In this document: positions 1 through 6,405 of the stretch, piece by piece
How the letters are laid out: each line of letters opens with the position of its first letter
How positions within the stretch are numbered: position 1 is the stretch's first letter
Source: an uncultured Collinsella sp.
Lineage (GTDB): Bacteria > Actinomycetota > Coriobacteriia > Coriobacteriales > Coriobacteriaceae
DNA length: 6,722 nucleotides
Direction of reading: 5' to 3'
Assembly: GCA_900549135.1 (NCBI GenBank)
Contig: URNI01000102.1
Location: 1-6,722 of the forward strand
Position numbers and translations under genes: made by a program
Notes under the pieces: generated by a model
Databases searched by the model: none
What the model was told of the DNA's origin: nothing
What the model saw: only the letters and a program-made list of their open reading frames with translations

Positions 1-5
1 GCAAA

Positions 6-28
6 GAAGGCCACTAAATGTGGCCTTC
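6..28 (-). terminator. Probable intrinsic terminator of the gatCAB operon
   Basis: A perfect 9-bp inverted repeat (GAAGGCCAC at 6-14, GTGGCCTTC at 20-28) encloses a 5-base loop. Read on the minus strand the stem is followed by TTTGC at the window edge, so the U-run is only three bases as far as can be seen. It lies about 70 bases after the gatB stop, where an operon terminator is expected. A weaker 5-bp CCCCG/CGGGG hairpin lies between them at 65-80. The short U-run keeps confidence moderate. Confidence 0.6.
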
Positions 29-97
29 GTCTTGCATAGGACTGTTTGAAATTTGGAGGAAATACCCCGGCGACTCGGGGCTTCCCCGGCCTCGCAG

Positions 98-1774
98 CTA
101 CGAGAGCGACGTTCTCAGCAACTCGTTGAAGAGCTTCGGGTTGCCCTTGCCGCGGCTTGCCTTCATGCACTGGCCCACCAAAAAGCCGATGACCTTCTGG
201 TTTCCGTCGCGGTACTGCTTCGCCTGATCGGCACAGTTTGCCAGCACCTCGTCCACAATCGGCTGCAGTGCGCCGGCATCGCTCACCTGACGCATACCGC
301 GCTCGTCGACAATCTTGTTGGGGTCGTCGCCGGTCTGGGCCATGGCCTCAAAGACCTCGTGCGCCTGGTTGGAGCTGATGGCATCGGTCGCCAGCAGCTT
401 GGCAAGGGCTGCCACCTGAGCCGGCGCAATGCCGGACTCGGCTAGTGAGACGCCTGCACCCTTAAGGTAGGCGATCATCTCGTTCACCAGCAGGTTTGCG
501 ACCGTCTGGGCCTCCTTGCCAGCCATACCGGCAGCAGCGGCCTCAAAGAACTCGGCAAACTCGGGGTCGCCGGCAATCTGCTCGGCATCGGCCGCCTTAA
601 TGCCAAAGTCGGCCTCAAAACGGGCGCGCTTGGCATCGGGCAGCTCGGGGATCTCGCCACGGCAGCGGTCGATGAACTCGTCGTCCAGATCGAACGGCGC
701 CAGGTCGGGGTCGGGGAACAGGCGATAGTCGTCGGCCGTTTCCTTCACACGCATGACCACGGTGCGCTTGCGGCTGGGCTCCCAGTGACGGGTCTCCTGG
801 TAGATAATGCCGCCCTCCTCGAGCACCTCGGCCTGACGGCAAATCTCATAGGCAAGGCCGTCGTGCAGGCTCTTAAACGAGTTGAGGTTCTTGAGCTCGG
901 TCTTGGTGCCCAGCTTGGTCTCGCCGCGGCGGCGCAGCGACACGTTGCCGTCGCAGCGCATGGAACCCTTCTCCATGGAGCAGTCCGAAATGCCCAGCGT
1001 CACAAAGATACGACGGAGCTTTTCCATAAACAGGCGCGCTTCCTCGGGCGTGCGCAGATCGGGCTCAGTCACGAGCTCAATCAAAGGCGTGCCGCAGCGG
1101 TTGTAGTCGACGAGCGACTCGGCCGCGGCGGTAATGCGGCCCTCGGCACCGCCCACGTGCACCATCTTGGCGGCGTCCTCCTCCATGTGGATGCGCAGGA
1201 TGCGGATGGGCACCGTGTAGGAACCATCCTCGCGGCGCTCGGGCATCTGTAGGTTGGACGCGTCGTAGCTGGCCAGATGGCCGGCACGCTGATTGCCTTC
1301 GCGCATGGTCGACGTCATGGACGTGGACAGGCCCTCGGCGTTGGCCGAAGCGCTCGCCAGGCTCTGAGCCTCGGCCTCACCAAACGCGCAGTCGGGGCGC
1401 TCGGCGGCACCGCGACCGGTCACGTCCAGATCCAGGTGACCGTACATGGCAAAGGCGACCGGACCTTGCGTAGTCTGGAAGTTCTTGGCCATATCGGGAT
1501 AGAAGTAGTGCTTGCGGTAGAACATCGAGTGGCGCTGGATCTCGCAGTTAGTCGCGAGACCGGCCTTAACGATGCTCTCGATGGCGCGCTTGTTGGGCAC
1601 CGGCAGGGCGCCGGGCAGGCCCAGGCACACCGGGCACACGTTGGCGTTGGGCTCGTCATCGTGGCTGAGCTTGCAGTTGCAGAACATCTTGGTATCGAGT
1701 GCGGTGAGCTCGGTATGGATCTCCAGGCCGATCACGGCCTCCCAATCCTGCAGGACCTCGGAAAGCTCCTTCAT
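98..1774 (-). CDS. gatB: Aspartyl/glutamyl-tRNA amidotransferase subunit B (GatB), with a long internal insertion
   Basis: GatB is the tRNA-binding, ATP-dependent kinase subunit of the cytosolic GatCAB complex. It activates the side chain of Glu-tRNA(Gln) or Asp-tRNA(Asn), which is then amidated with ammonia channelled from GatA. Visible in the 558-residue product: the family start motif IGLEIHTEL (15-23), a zinc-site pattern CNC...CPVC (C32, C34, C47, C50), YRKHYFYPDMAKNFQ (86-100), RIHMEEDAAK (194-203), SLVDYNR (220-226), TELKNLNSF (292-300), DYRLFPDPDL (349-358), and the YqeY-like tail with GKGNPKLFNELL (542-553). The family is usually about 475-500 residues. The excess lies mainly at about 120-188, an Ala/Ser-rich stretch between LDLDV and RILRIHMEED. 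The frame is unbroken, so this is an insertion rather than an error. The ATG overlaps the gatA stop by one base (TAATG), and GGAGG lies 9 bases upstream, inside gatA. Confidence 0.97.
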   Translation of the reverse strand: MKELSEVLQDWEAVIGLEIHTELTALDTKMFCNCKLSHDDEPNANVCPVCLGLPGALPVPNKRAIESIVKAGLATNCEIQRHSMFYRKHYFYPDMAKNFQTTQGPVAFAMYGHLDLDVTGRGAAERPDCAFGEAEAQSLASASANAEGLSTSMTSTMREGNQRAGHLASYDASNLQMPERREDGSYTVPIRILRIHMEEDAAKMVHVGGAEGRITAAAESLVDYNRCGTPLIELVTEPDLRTPEEARLFMEKLRRIFVTLGISDCSMEKGSMRCDGNVSLRRRGETKLGTKTELKNLNSFKSLHDGLAYEICRQAEVLEEGGIIYQETRHWEPSRKRTVVMRVKETADDYRLFPDPDLAPFDLDDEFIDRCRGEIPELPDAKRARFEADFGIKAADAEQIAGDPEFAEFFEAAAAGMAGKEAQTVANLLVNEMIAYLKGAGVSLAESGIAPAQVAALAKLLATDAISSNQAHEVFEAMAQTGDDPNKIVDERGMRQVSDAGALQPIVDEVLANCADQAKQYRDGNQKVIGFLVGQCMKASRGKGNPKLFNELLRTSLS

Positions 1775-3288
1775 TACAGCTCGCCTCCCTTCCCGGCAAA
1801 ATCGGGCGCGATGGAAAGCGTGGGCGCACCCGTGGCGGCATCGGCAAAGCCGCGCTCCAGGGCGCGGGCAAACGTGAGCAGCTGACGGTCCTTAAACGCC
1901 GGACCAACCAGCTGGGCAGAAACGGGCAGCTGAGTATCCTCGCCCAGGCCCAGCGGCACCGAGATACCACCGTTGCCGCAAATGTTGAGCGAGATGGTGT
2001 ACAGGTCGGAGAGGTACATCTGCGTGGGGTCGCTGATCTCGCCAAACTTAAAGGCCGTGCGCGGCGAGGCGGGCATAAGGACGGTGTCCACCTTGGCATA
2101 CGCGGCATCGTAGTCCTGCGTGATGAGCGTGCGGGCCTTTTGCGCGGCGTAGTAGTATTTGTCGTACACGCCCGAGCTCAGCAGGTAGGCGCCGAGCATC
2201 TGACGGCGCTTGGCCTCGGCGCCAAAGCCGTGGGCGCGCGAAAGCGAGCTCTGGTCGGACAGGTTGGCACAGCCCTCCTCCTGATAGCCGTAGCGAATGC
2301 CGTCGAAACGGGCCAGGTTGGAGAACGCCTCGGCCGGGCCGATGACGTAGTAGGCGGCGATGGCAGCGTCCAGGTGCGGCAGGTCGACCTCGACCAGCTC
2401 GGCGCCCTGGTTCTGCAGCTCCTGGGCGGCGCGCTGAACAGCGGCCTTGACCTCGGGCGTCAGGCCCTCGGCCTCCATAAACGCGGGGATGATGCCCACG
2501 CGCTTGCCCTCGATGCTGTCGTTGAGGTGCTCGGTAAAGTCGACGGCGCAATCCTGGCTGGTGCAGTCGTACGGATCGTGGCCCGCACCGGTAAGCGCGT
2601 TCATGGCCAGCGCGACATCCTCGACCGTGCGGCCAAAGGGGCCCACCTGGTCGAGCGACGAGCCGAAGGCAACTACGCCGTAACGGCTTACGGCGCCGTA
2701 CGTGGGCTTAAAGCCCACCACGCCGCACAGCGACGCCGGCTGGCGGATGGAGCCGCCGGTGTCCGAGCCCAGCGAGAGCGCGACCTCGCCCGCGGCGACG
2801 GCAGCAGCGGAGCCGCCCGAGGAGCCGCCGGGCACGCGCTCGGTATCCCAGGGGTTATTGGTACGGTGGAAGGCCGAGCTCTCGGTGGAGCTGCCAAAGG
2901 CAAACTCGTCCATGTTGGCCTTGCCCATGGGCAGGCAGCCGGCGTCGAGCATACGCTGAACGCAGGTGGCGGTGTAGACACTCTGGTAGTCCTCGAGCAT
3001 GCGGGAAGCGCAGGTGGTGCGCGTGCCCACAAGGTTCATGTTATCTTTGATGGCCAGCGGCACGCCCGCGAGCGGGGGCAGCGGCTTGCCTGCAGCGCGG
3101 TCGGCATCCACGCGCGCGGCGGCATCGAGCGCAAGCTCGGGCGCCACCTGCAGGAATGCCTGAACCCCGCCCTCGCGCGCCTCGATGGCGGCAAGGGAGG
3201 CCTGGGCCACCTCGGTAGCGGTAAAGTCGCCGGCGGCAACGCCCGCGGCAATCTGGGCGGCGGTAAGGGAATCGAAGCTTAGCGCCAT
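1774..3288 (-). CDS. gatA: Aspartyl/glutamyl-tRNA amidotransferase subunit A (GatA), amidase
   Basis: GatA is the glutaminase/amidase subunit of GatCAB. It releases ammonia from glutamine (or asparagine) and passes it to GatB. The 504-residue product belongs to the amidase-signature family. The Ser-cisSer-Lys triad is readable: Lys81 in LAIKDNMN, Ser156 in the GGSSGGSAAAVAAG signature, and nucleophile Ser180 in DTGGSIRQPA. These match the family spacing (about 75 residues from Lys to cis-Ser, 24 from cis-Ser to Ser). Further family signatures are GKANMDEFAFGSSTE (122-136), NPWDTERVPGGSSGG (145-159), GFKPTYGAVSRYG (192-204) and SLDQVGPFGRTVED (211-224). Length is close to the usual 480-500. 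It starts with the ATG of a TAATG overlap with gatC and ends in the same kind of overlap with gatB, so translation is probably coupled through the operon. No oddities seen. Confidence 0.98.
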   Translation of the reverse strand: MALSFDSLTAAQIAAGVAAGDFTATEVAQASLAAIEAREGGVQAFLQVAPELALDAAARVDADRAAGKPLPPLAGVPLAIKDNMNLVGTRTTCASRMLEDYQSVYTATCVQRMLDAGCLPMGKANMDEFAFGSSTESSAFHRTNNPWDTERVPGGSSGGSAAAVAAGEVALSLGSDTGGSIRQPASLCGVVGFKPTYGAVSRYGVVAFGSSLDQVGPFGRTVEDVALAMNALTGAGHDPYDCTSQDCAVDFTEHLNDSIEGKRVGIIPAFMEAEGLTPEVKAAVQRAAQELQNQGAELVEVDLPHLDAAIAAYYVIGPAEAFSNLARFDGIRYGYQEEGCANLSDQSSLSRAHGFGAEAKRRQMLGAYLLSSGVYDKYYYAAQKARTLITQDYDAAYAKVDTVLMPASPRTAFKFGEISDPTQMYLSDLYTISLNICGNGGISVPLGLGEDTQLPVSAQLVGPAFKDRQLLTFARALERGFADAATGAPTLSIAPDFAGKGGEL

Positions 3289-3599
3289 TACTCGCTCTCC
3301 CCCTCTCCCAAAATGGACGGCACGCGGAAGTAGCGGTCGCGCGCGCTGCCGGCGTTTTCGAGCGCGACGTCGAGCGGCAGGTCGCGCTCGGGCTCGCGCA
3401 GGTCATCGCCCATCACGTTGGACAGGCTTCCGATAGGATGGAACGTGGGCTCCACGTCGGGCAAGTCATATTGCAGGACGGGCTCGAGCATCTGGACGGC
3501 GTCGTTCATGTAAGACGTCATCTGGGTGAGCTCGTCATCGGTCAGTGCGATCTTTGCGTACTCGGCGATGCCGCGCACGTCTTTCTCGCTGAGTGCCAT
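3288..3599 (-). CDS. gatC: Aspartyl/glutamyl-tRNA amidotransferase subunit C (GatC)
   Basis: GatC is the small subunit that wraps around the GatA-GatB interface and stabilises the complex. The product has 103 residues, normal for the family. It begins MALSEKDVRGIAEYAKIALT, matching the usual N-terminal helix in which an LxxxDV-like segment is followed by A-LA-L. The C-terminal part contains LREPERD and ends FRVPSILGEGES, matching the conserved LRxD and ...VPxVL.E endings. I chose the ATG at 3599 rather than the in-frame ATG at 3617 because a clear AAGGGAG (3605-3611) lies 5 bases upstream of the former, and the longer start would place that site inside the gene. It is the first gene of gatC-gatA-gatB and shares one base with gatA. 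Confidence 0.95.
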   Translation of the reverse strand: MALSEKDVRGIAEYAKIALTDDELTQMTSYMNDAVQMLEPVLQYDLPDVEPTFHPIGSLSNVMGDDLREPERDLPLDVALENAGSARDRYFRVPSILGEGESE

Positions 3600-3634
3600 A
3601 GGCGCTCCCTTCCGCATAACAGTTAAACCGCTCT

Positions 3635-3640
3635 AGTATA
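3635..3640 (-). promoter_or_regulatory. Probable -10 box of the gatCAB promoter
   Basis: Read on the minus strand, TATACT lies about 36 bases upstream of the gatC ATG and matches the sigma-A -10 consensus at 5 of 6 positions. It is preceded by TTG directly, not a proper extended -10. At 16-18 bases upstream I find no convincing TTGACA-like box, only TGCTCC or similar. Transcription would begin near 3628 and leave a leader of about 29 bases carrying the AAGGGAG ribosome binding site. No T-box-like leader is seen. Confidence 0.45.
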
Positions 3641-3736
3641 CAAGGCAACGCCGGCTTGGAGCAGGCGCTTTACCCAAATGCAGCGAAAACGTAACGAGGG
3701 CGGCGGTTGGCAGGCGGCGGGCCGGCGGTTCTGCAA

Positions 3737-3819
3737 CGAAACCGCACCGTCCATAGCGAAAACCGTCCTGCCCACAACGAAAACCGTCGCGCCCGCAACG
3801 AAGACCATCACAACATTCG
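3737..3819. repeat. Degenerate 21-base tandem repeat, about four units
   Basis: Four units run head to tail: 3737-3756 (20 bases), 3757-3777, 3778-3798 and 3799-3819. The shared core is CGAAAACCGTC: units 2 and 3 have it exactly, unit 4 reads CGAAGACCATC, and unit 1 is the most diverged. Units 2 and 3 also share CCC-C-CAA ends. The array lies in the gatC-sortase intergenic region, and its last unit runs into the left arm of the large inverted repeat. In one minus-strand frame it gives a CGRDGFR-like peptide repeat, but there is no ribosome binding site and I do not think it is translated. Confidence 0.7.
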
Positions 3820-3864
3820 ACACTTTTCGCCAAAATCGAGATTTTCATCGAATGTTGTGATGGT
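3804..3864. repeat. Large inverted repeat: 17-bp perfect stem, 27-base spacer
   Basis: ACCATCACAACATTCGA at 3804-3820 is exactly complementary to 3848-3864. The 27-base spacer holds a second nested palindrome, AAAATC-GA-GATTTT (3832-3845). Neither strand has a T-run after the stem, so it is not a standard terminator. The structure is non-coding and perfectly paired, which suggests an interspersed palindromic element (REP- or MITE-like) or a structured RNA 3' end of the upstream sortase message. Which of these it is cannot be told from one copy. Confidence 0.8.
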
Positions 3865-3871
3865 TTGGAAG

Positions 3872-3880
3872 CCCCCCCCC
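3872..3880. repeat. Run of nine C
   Basis: Nine consecutive C lie between the two inverted repeats of this intergenic region. Such tracts change length by slippage, but this one is not inside a gene. It is about 50 bases downstream of the sortase stop and over 230 bases upstream of the predicted gatC start site. No phase-variable role is evident. Confidence 0.8.
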
Positions 3881-3881
3881 G

Positions 3882-3916
3882 ACCACCACAAAGGTGTCTG
3901 TCCCCTTTGTGGCGGT
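3882..3916. repeat. Inverted repeat just after the sortase gene
   Basis: ACCACCACAAAGG (3882-3894) pairs with CCTTTGTGGCGGT (3904-3916), 13 bp with one mismatch, around a 9-base loop. It begins 13 bases after the sortase stop. Read in the sortase direction the stem is followed by C and then nine G rather than U, so it is not a classical intrinsic terminator. It may still mark or protect the 3' end of that message. The loop region reads as AAAGGTGTCTGTCCCCTTTGTGG, cut here at the arms, and I have the impression that this motif is dispersed in related genomes. That is recall only, not evidence from this window. Confidence 0.65.
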
Positions 3917-3929
3917 TCTGAAGAATGCC

Positions 3930-4868
3930 CTATGCCGAGGCCTTGGCCTTGCGGCGTTTGCGAACCGCGTGGATCACGATGTCCAGCAGCAACAGTACAA
4001 TGGCTACGACCACGATGAGCACGGCAAACTCGCGCTTGCCCCAGTGGCGGCCGGCCAGCGACTTTTGCTTGTCGACGTCCTTTTTGCTGTACTTGGTGCG
4101 CACGCAATGCACCAGCAGGCGATGGTCGTTCACGCCATAGGGCGTGCAGGTGACGAGCGTCACCTTGTCGGCGCCGGGCTCGATGGTCAGCGACTCCATC
4201 TCCTCGGGCAGCACGACCTCGGAGTCCACCATCTTATAGGCGAGCGTCTTGTTCATGGTGTGCAGCAGCACCAGGTCGCCGGGCTCTAGCGAGTGGATGT
4301 CGTCGAACATGCTCAGGTTGCGCATGCCCGAGTGCGCGGTGAGCACGCAATGCGTCGAGGTGCCGCCCACCGGCAGGCTCGTGCCCTCCAGGTGGCCGAC
4401 GCCCGCCATAAGGACTTCCTCGCTCGTGCCGTGGTAGATGGGCATGCTCACGTCGATGGAGGGGATCTCGACCCAGCTCATCATGGGATCGCGGTCAAAG
4501 ATGAGCTGCTGGGCGTAGGGCTCGATCTGGTCGGCGGGGAGCTCGGTGGCCTCGCCCGCCAGCCGCTCGTTAAAGGAGCGCGCCTGGAGCAGGATGCGTT
4601 CGCGCTCCTCGGCAGACAGCGCGTCCACGGTGCTGGACACAGTGCTGATCTGGTTGAACACGCCCGAGGCCTCGAGCCGGTCCAAGATCCAAGGCCAGGT
4701 CATAAGGCCCACGCCAATAAGGATGATGACGATGGTGATGAGCCGGTCGGCCCAGCGCGGCAGCCGCTTGCGACGGCGCTTGGGCTTTGGTTGAGGTTTG
4801 GGCTGAGGGCTTGAGCCGCCGTTGTCCGCGGCGTTATTGCTCTTCATATGTTTGGCGCCCTGCACCAT
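3930..4868 (-). CDS. Class C (pilin-type) sortase
   Basis: This 312-residue membrane transpeptidase would cleave an LPXTG-like signal and join pilin subunits or anchor a surface protein. It has a Pro/Lys-rich basic cytoplasmic head (about 21-38), a membrane helix at about 43-62, an extracellular linker and catalytic domain (about 70-260), and a second membrane helix at about 281-300 ending in RKRRKAK. Two membrane helices are typical of class C. Family signatures are IPSIDVSMPIYHGTSEEVL (135-153), GVGHLEGTSLPVGG (156-169), catalytic His179 in LTAHSG, Cys241 in TLVTCTPYGVN, and Arg250 in HRLLV. I see no DPF/DPW-type lid between helix 1 and the catalytic core; DRDPM at 125-129 is the nearest. 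The ATG at 4868 has AAGGAG (4878-4883) 9 bases upstream; the later ATG at 4847 has none. It appears to be a single-gene unit with repeat-rich DNA downstream. The substrate is not shown by the sequence. Confidence 0.93.
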   Translation of the reverse strand: MVQGAKHMKSNNAADNGGSSPQPKPQPKPKRRRKRLPRWADRLITIVIILIGVGLMTWPWILDRLEASGVFNQISTVSSTVDALSAEERERILLQARSFNERLAGEATELPADQIEPYAQQLIFDRDPMMSWVEIPSIDVSMPIYHGTSEEVLMAGVGHLEGTSLPVGGTSTHCVLTAHSGMRNLSMFDDIHSLEPGDLVLLHTMNKTLAYKMVDSEVVLPEEMESLTIEPGADKVTLVTCTPYGVNDHRLLVHCVRTKYSKKDVDKQKSLAGRHWGKREFAVLIVVVAIVLLLLDIVIHAVRKRRKAKASA

Positions 4869-4905
4869 CGCCGGTCACTCCTTACAGCTCAGGTTGTCTA
4901 AACAA

Positions 4906-4911
4906 ATAATA
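4906..4911 (-). promoter_or_regulatory. Possible -10 box for the sortase gene
   Basis: TATTAT on the minus strand (5 of 6 to consensus) lies in the AT-rich patch about 38 bases upstream of the sortase ATG. It would start transcription near 4899 and leave a 31-base leader with the AAGGAG site. No -35 box stands at 16-18 bases; a TTGTCC at 4935-4940 is too far (23 bases). The sortase could instead be read through from the regulator gene, since I see no terminator between them in 4869-4989. Confidence 0.3.
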
Positions 4912-4989
4912 GCCGATTAGCGAGCTTCCGCGCCGGACAACGCAGCTAGGACCGAAGCACCGCCTACGGTTCGAATTCTTGGAGACCTT

Positions 4990-5958
4990 CTACAGCGCTT
5001 CTTGCCATGGATATTCCTTTCCAAACATGCGATCGACTTCGAGCTGAATTCGCTCATCGTCGATTGCCGCCAAAGATAGCGCAAGCGAAATGTCATCGAC
5101 GCAAGAGGAGTCGGCAAACACGGGCGCATAGCGCCACACTTGGACCATCGCCGTTTCGTTATCCGGCAACTCCCCGTCTGCGACTTCGAGGTCACTCAGT
5201 TGACGCCATACACTTCTTAAGACGGCCTTTTGTTCCATACCCGGCGCAGCGAGCATCGAACGCGCAGCGAGCGCCGTCTCCCCGGCGTCAACAAGATAGT
5301 CGACCTGCGGCGTCTTCCTTGCAAAAAAGACCTTCGAGACAGGCGAGGAGAGCTCTGCCATGTGCTCGCTGAGCAAAAAATCAACGGCGACAGGGAGCAC
5401 GACGACACGTCGCTCGCAACGTTCGCGCCTCGCGAGCCCCCTGTCGACAAGCTCGGTTATGGCCTCACTCGCACGGCTTGCCGAGATCCCAAGCGCACGA
5501 CAAAGGTCATAGGGACGATATGTCTCCTGGGCTGCTCCCCAGATTGCGGCAGCCTGCGCGTTGGGTGACATCTTGATCGCGTGATTGTGAAACCGGGCAC
5601 CACCCCTCTCCGTACAGGCTGCGCCCATAAATGGAAGAAAAGCCTGTCTACCTGGGCAGACAAAGGGAATCCCTTGTGCGACCAATGCTTTGCGCTGACG
5701 TGCATCGGCATCAGGAAACGAAACGACAACAGGAGTCTCCGCGCGCAAGGCTAGCTGACTATAGACTCTCTTAGCCTCGGGAAGCCCGACGCCAGTAGGC
5801 AAGCTTGCAAGCAAAAACGAAAAACCGTTTGCGTCAACAACGCGGACCTCAATCGCCCGCAGATGCAGCGGCAAGCGTGCGGATCCAGGCCAAGTTTTGG
5901 TCTTAGCGGAGAGGCCTAGTGCTTCTTGTAAGTAGATTAGCGCTTCGTTCATTTCCAT
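4990..5958 (-). CDS. Winged-helix DNA-binding protein of unknown role (MarR/AbiEi-like architecture)
   Basis: I do not recognise a named gene. Residues are counted from the upstream ATG at 5997. An N-terminal alpha/beta domain (about 14-125) contains PVVVSFPDADARQRKALVAQ and GIPFVCPGRQAFLPFMG. A winged helix-turn-helix follows at about 145-202, with recognition helix SASRASEAITELVDRGLARR. The C-terminal half (about 215-335) contains the LVDAGETALAARSML segment and a VQVWRYAP...DDISLALSL...DERIQLEVDRMF ending. This resembles MarR-type and AbiEi-type regulators. No AbiEii-like toxin follows, so if AbiEi-like it is an orphan. The start is uncertain: ATGs at 5997, 5958 and 5952 are in frame and none has a good ribosome binding site. 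I prefer 5958 because the predicted -10 box overlaps the 5997 region. One 60-base line inside it is about 52% G+C against about 73% for one in gatA, and this suggests later acquisition. Confidence 0.75.
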   Translation of the reverse strand: MEMNEALIYLQEALGLSAKTKTWPGSARLPLHLRAIEVRVVDANGFSFLLASLPTGVGLPEAKRVYSQLALRAETPVVVSFPDADARQRKALVAQGIPFVCPGRQAFLPFMGAACTERGGARFHNHAIKMSPNAQAAAIWGAAQETYRPYDLCRALGISASRASEAITELVDRGLARRERCERRVVVLPVAVDFLLSEHMAELSSPVSKVFFARKTPQVDYLVDAGETALAARSMLAAPGMEQKAVLRSVWRQLSDLEVADGELPDNETAMVQVWRYAPVFADSSCVDDISLALSLAAIDDERIQLEVDRMFGKEYPWQEAL

Positions 5959-5970
5959 CGTTTTCGTTTG

Positions 5971-5994
5971 ATTCCAGTTTATATTGGAATTATA
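5971..5994 (-). promoter_or_regulatory. Promoter and possible operator of the winged-helix gene
   Basis: Read on the minus strand, a perfect TATAAT lies at 5994-5989, preceded by TG directly. No good -35 box is visible at 16-18 bases. An inverted repeat ATTCCA-N8-TGGAAT (5971-5990) overlaps the -10 box and the expected start near 5982, the position expected for a repressor site. A second spaced pair, GGAAT (6005-6009) and ATTCC (6017-6021), lies in the -35 area. A winged-helix dimer binding its own promoter would fit, but autoregulation is my inference. The whole patch is AT-rich compared with the genes around it. Confidence 0.5.
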
Positions 5995-6055
5995 CATTAT
6001 TTTCGGAATTGACGAGATTCCTTTCGTGCGTAAGCCCGCATTTGAGTTTTCAAAA

Positions 6056-6085
6056 TGTCCCGAATCGGCGGGGCGATTCGGGATA
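6056..6085 (-). terminator. Hairpin upstream of the regulator, possible terminator for the small gene
   Basis: TCCCGAATCG (6058-6067) and CGATTCGGGA (6074-6083) form a perfect 10-bp stem with a 6-base loop; a G-T and a T-A pair extend it to 12. On the minus strand the stem is followed by a CATTTTG stretch with four T, a weak but acceptable terminator tail. It lies about 100 bases after the small gene and so could end its message before the regulator promoter. On the plus strand the right arm runs straight into a TACAAT -10-like box (6084-6089), but no -35 box accompanies it. Confidence 0.5.
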
Positions 6086-6159
6086 CAATGTCAATAGAAA
6101 ACGACGCACCCCGCGTAAGTGTACGAGAGCGCGGGCGGCCTAGTTTTCAGCTTTTGTTA

Positions 6160-6187
6160 AATGCCCGGGATCCGACCCCCGGGCATT
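6160..6187. terminator. Hairpin directly after the small gene
   Basis: AATGCCCGGG (6160-6169) and CCCGGGCATT (6178-6187) form a perfect 10-bp, GC-rich stem with an 8-base loop. It begins one base past the stop codon of the small gene at 6189. Direction is ambiguous. On the plus strand the tail is CTTATTTGCG, moderately T-rich. On the minus strand the stem ends in ATT followed by TAAC. It could therefore end the small gene's message or an opposing plus-strand RNA. Confidence 0.55.
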
Positions 6188-6188
6188 C

Positions 6189-6338
6189 TTATTTGCGCTT
6201 TCGACGCAAATGCCGTCCACCGTCCGCACCGCGCGTGCGCCTACGGACCTTAAACCGAACCTCATACGAGTCAAGAAACGCGATGACGAACGTGCCCACC
6301 GCCGCGAGGGCGGCGAGCGCGTTAAGGAATTTCAGCAT
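6189..6338 (-). CDS. Small membrane protein, 49 residues, toxin-like
   Basis: No named family recognised. The ATG at 6338 has a perfect GGAGG (6346-6350) 7 bases upstream, the strongest ribosome binding site in this part of the window. The product starts MLKFLNALAALAAVGTFVIA and has one hydrophobic helix (about 4-22), then DSYEVRFK, then a very basic tail (RRRTRGADGG...RRKRK; about 13 Arg/Lys in the last 20). A short helix with a charged tail, standing alone and flanked by GC-rich hairpins, is typical of type I toxins such as the TxpA/Fst/holin-like group; the VGTFVIAFL stretch resembles that group. An alternative is a membrane-located regulator or an unimportant peptide. The same frame continues upstream to an ATG at 6608, but that would run through a strong terminator hairpin, so I reject the long form. 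Confidence 0.55.
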   Translation of the reverse strand: MLKFLNALAALAAVGTFVIAFLDSYEVRFKVRRRTRGADGGRHLRRKRK

Positions 6339-6405
6339 TTGGGGACCTCCGATCGAGTCGTCGGCCGCCCGCGCACGGAATGCGTCGCAAGGATATTTTA
6401 CTGCG

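Noticed and set aside
53..445. Plus-strand open frame opposite the gatB 3' end, preceded by GGAGG
   Set aside because: The GGAGG-like site is coincidental, the start is not an ATG, and the frame is antisense to well-conserved gatB sequence.
2140..3282. Long plus-strand open frame of 380 codons opposite gatA
   Set aside because: It is the antisense shadow of gatA in GC-rich DNA, with a Gly/Ala/Val/Arg-rich product with no domain, and gatA carries all its family motifs.
3623..3860. Short open frames over the repeat region, giving CGRDGFR-like repeats
   Set aside because: They come from the 21-base repeat, which keeps frame because 21 is a multiple of three. There is no ribosome binding site, and no known protein is recognised.
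3737..3864. CRISPR array
   Set aside because: The 21-base units are directly adjacent with no spacers, are degenerate, and no cas genes are in view.
6141..6200. tRNA-like segment around the GGTCGGATCCC palindrome
   Set aside because: The similarity to a T-arm is only the short palindrome. No acceptor stem, anticodon arm or CCA-matching partner is present.
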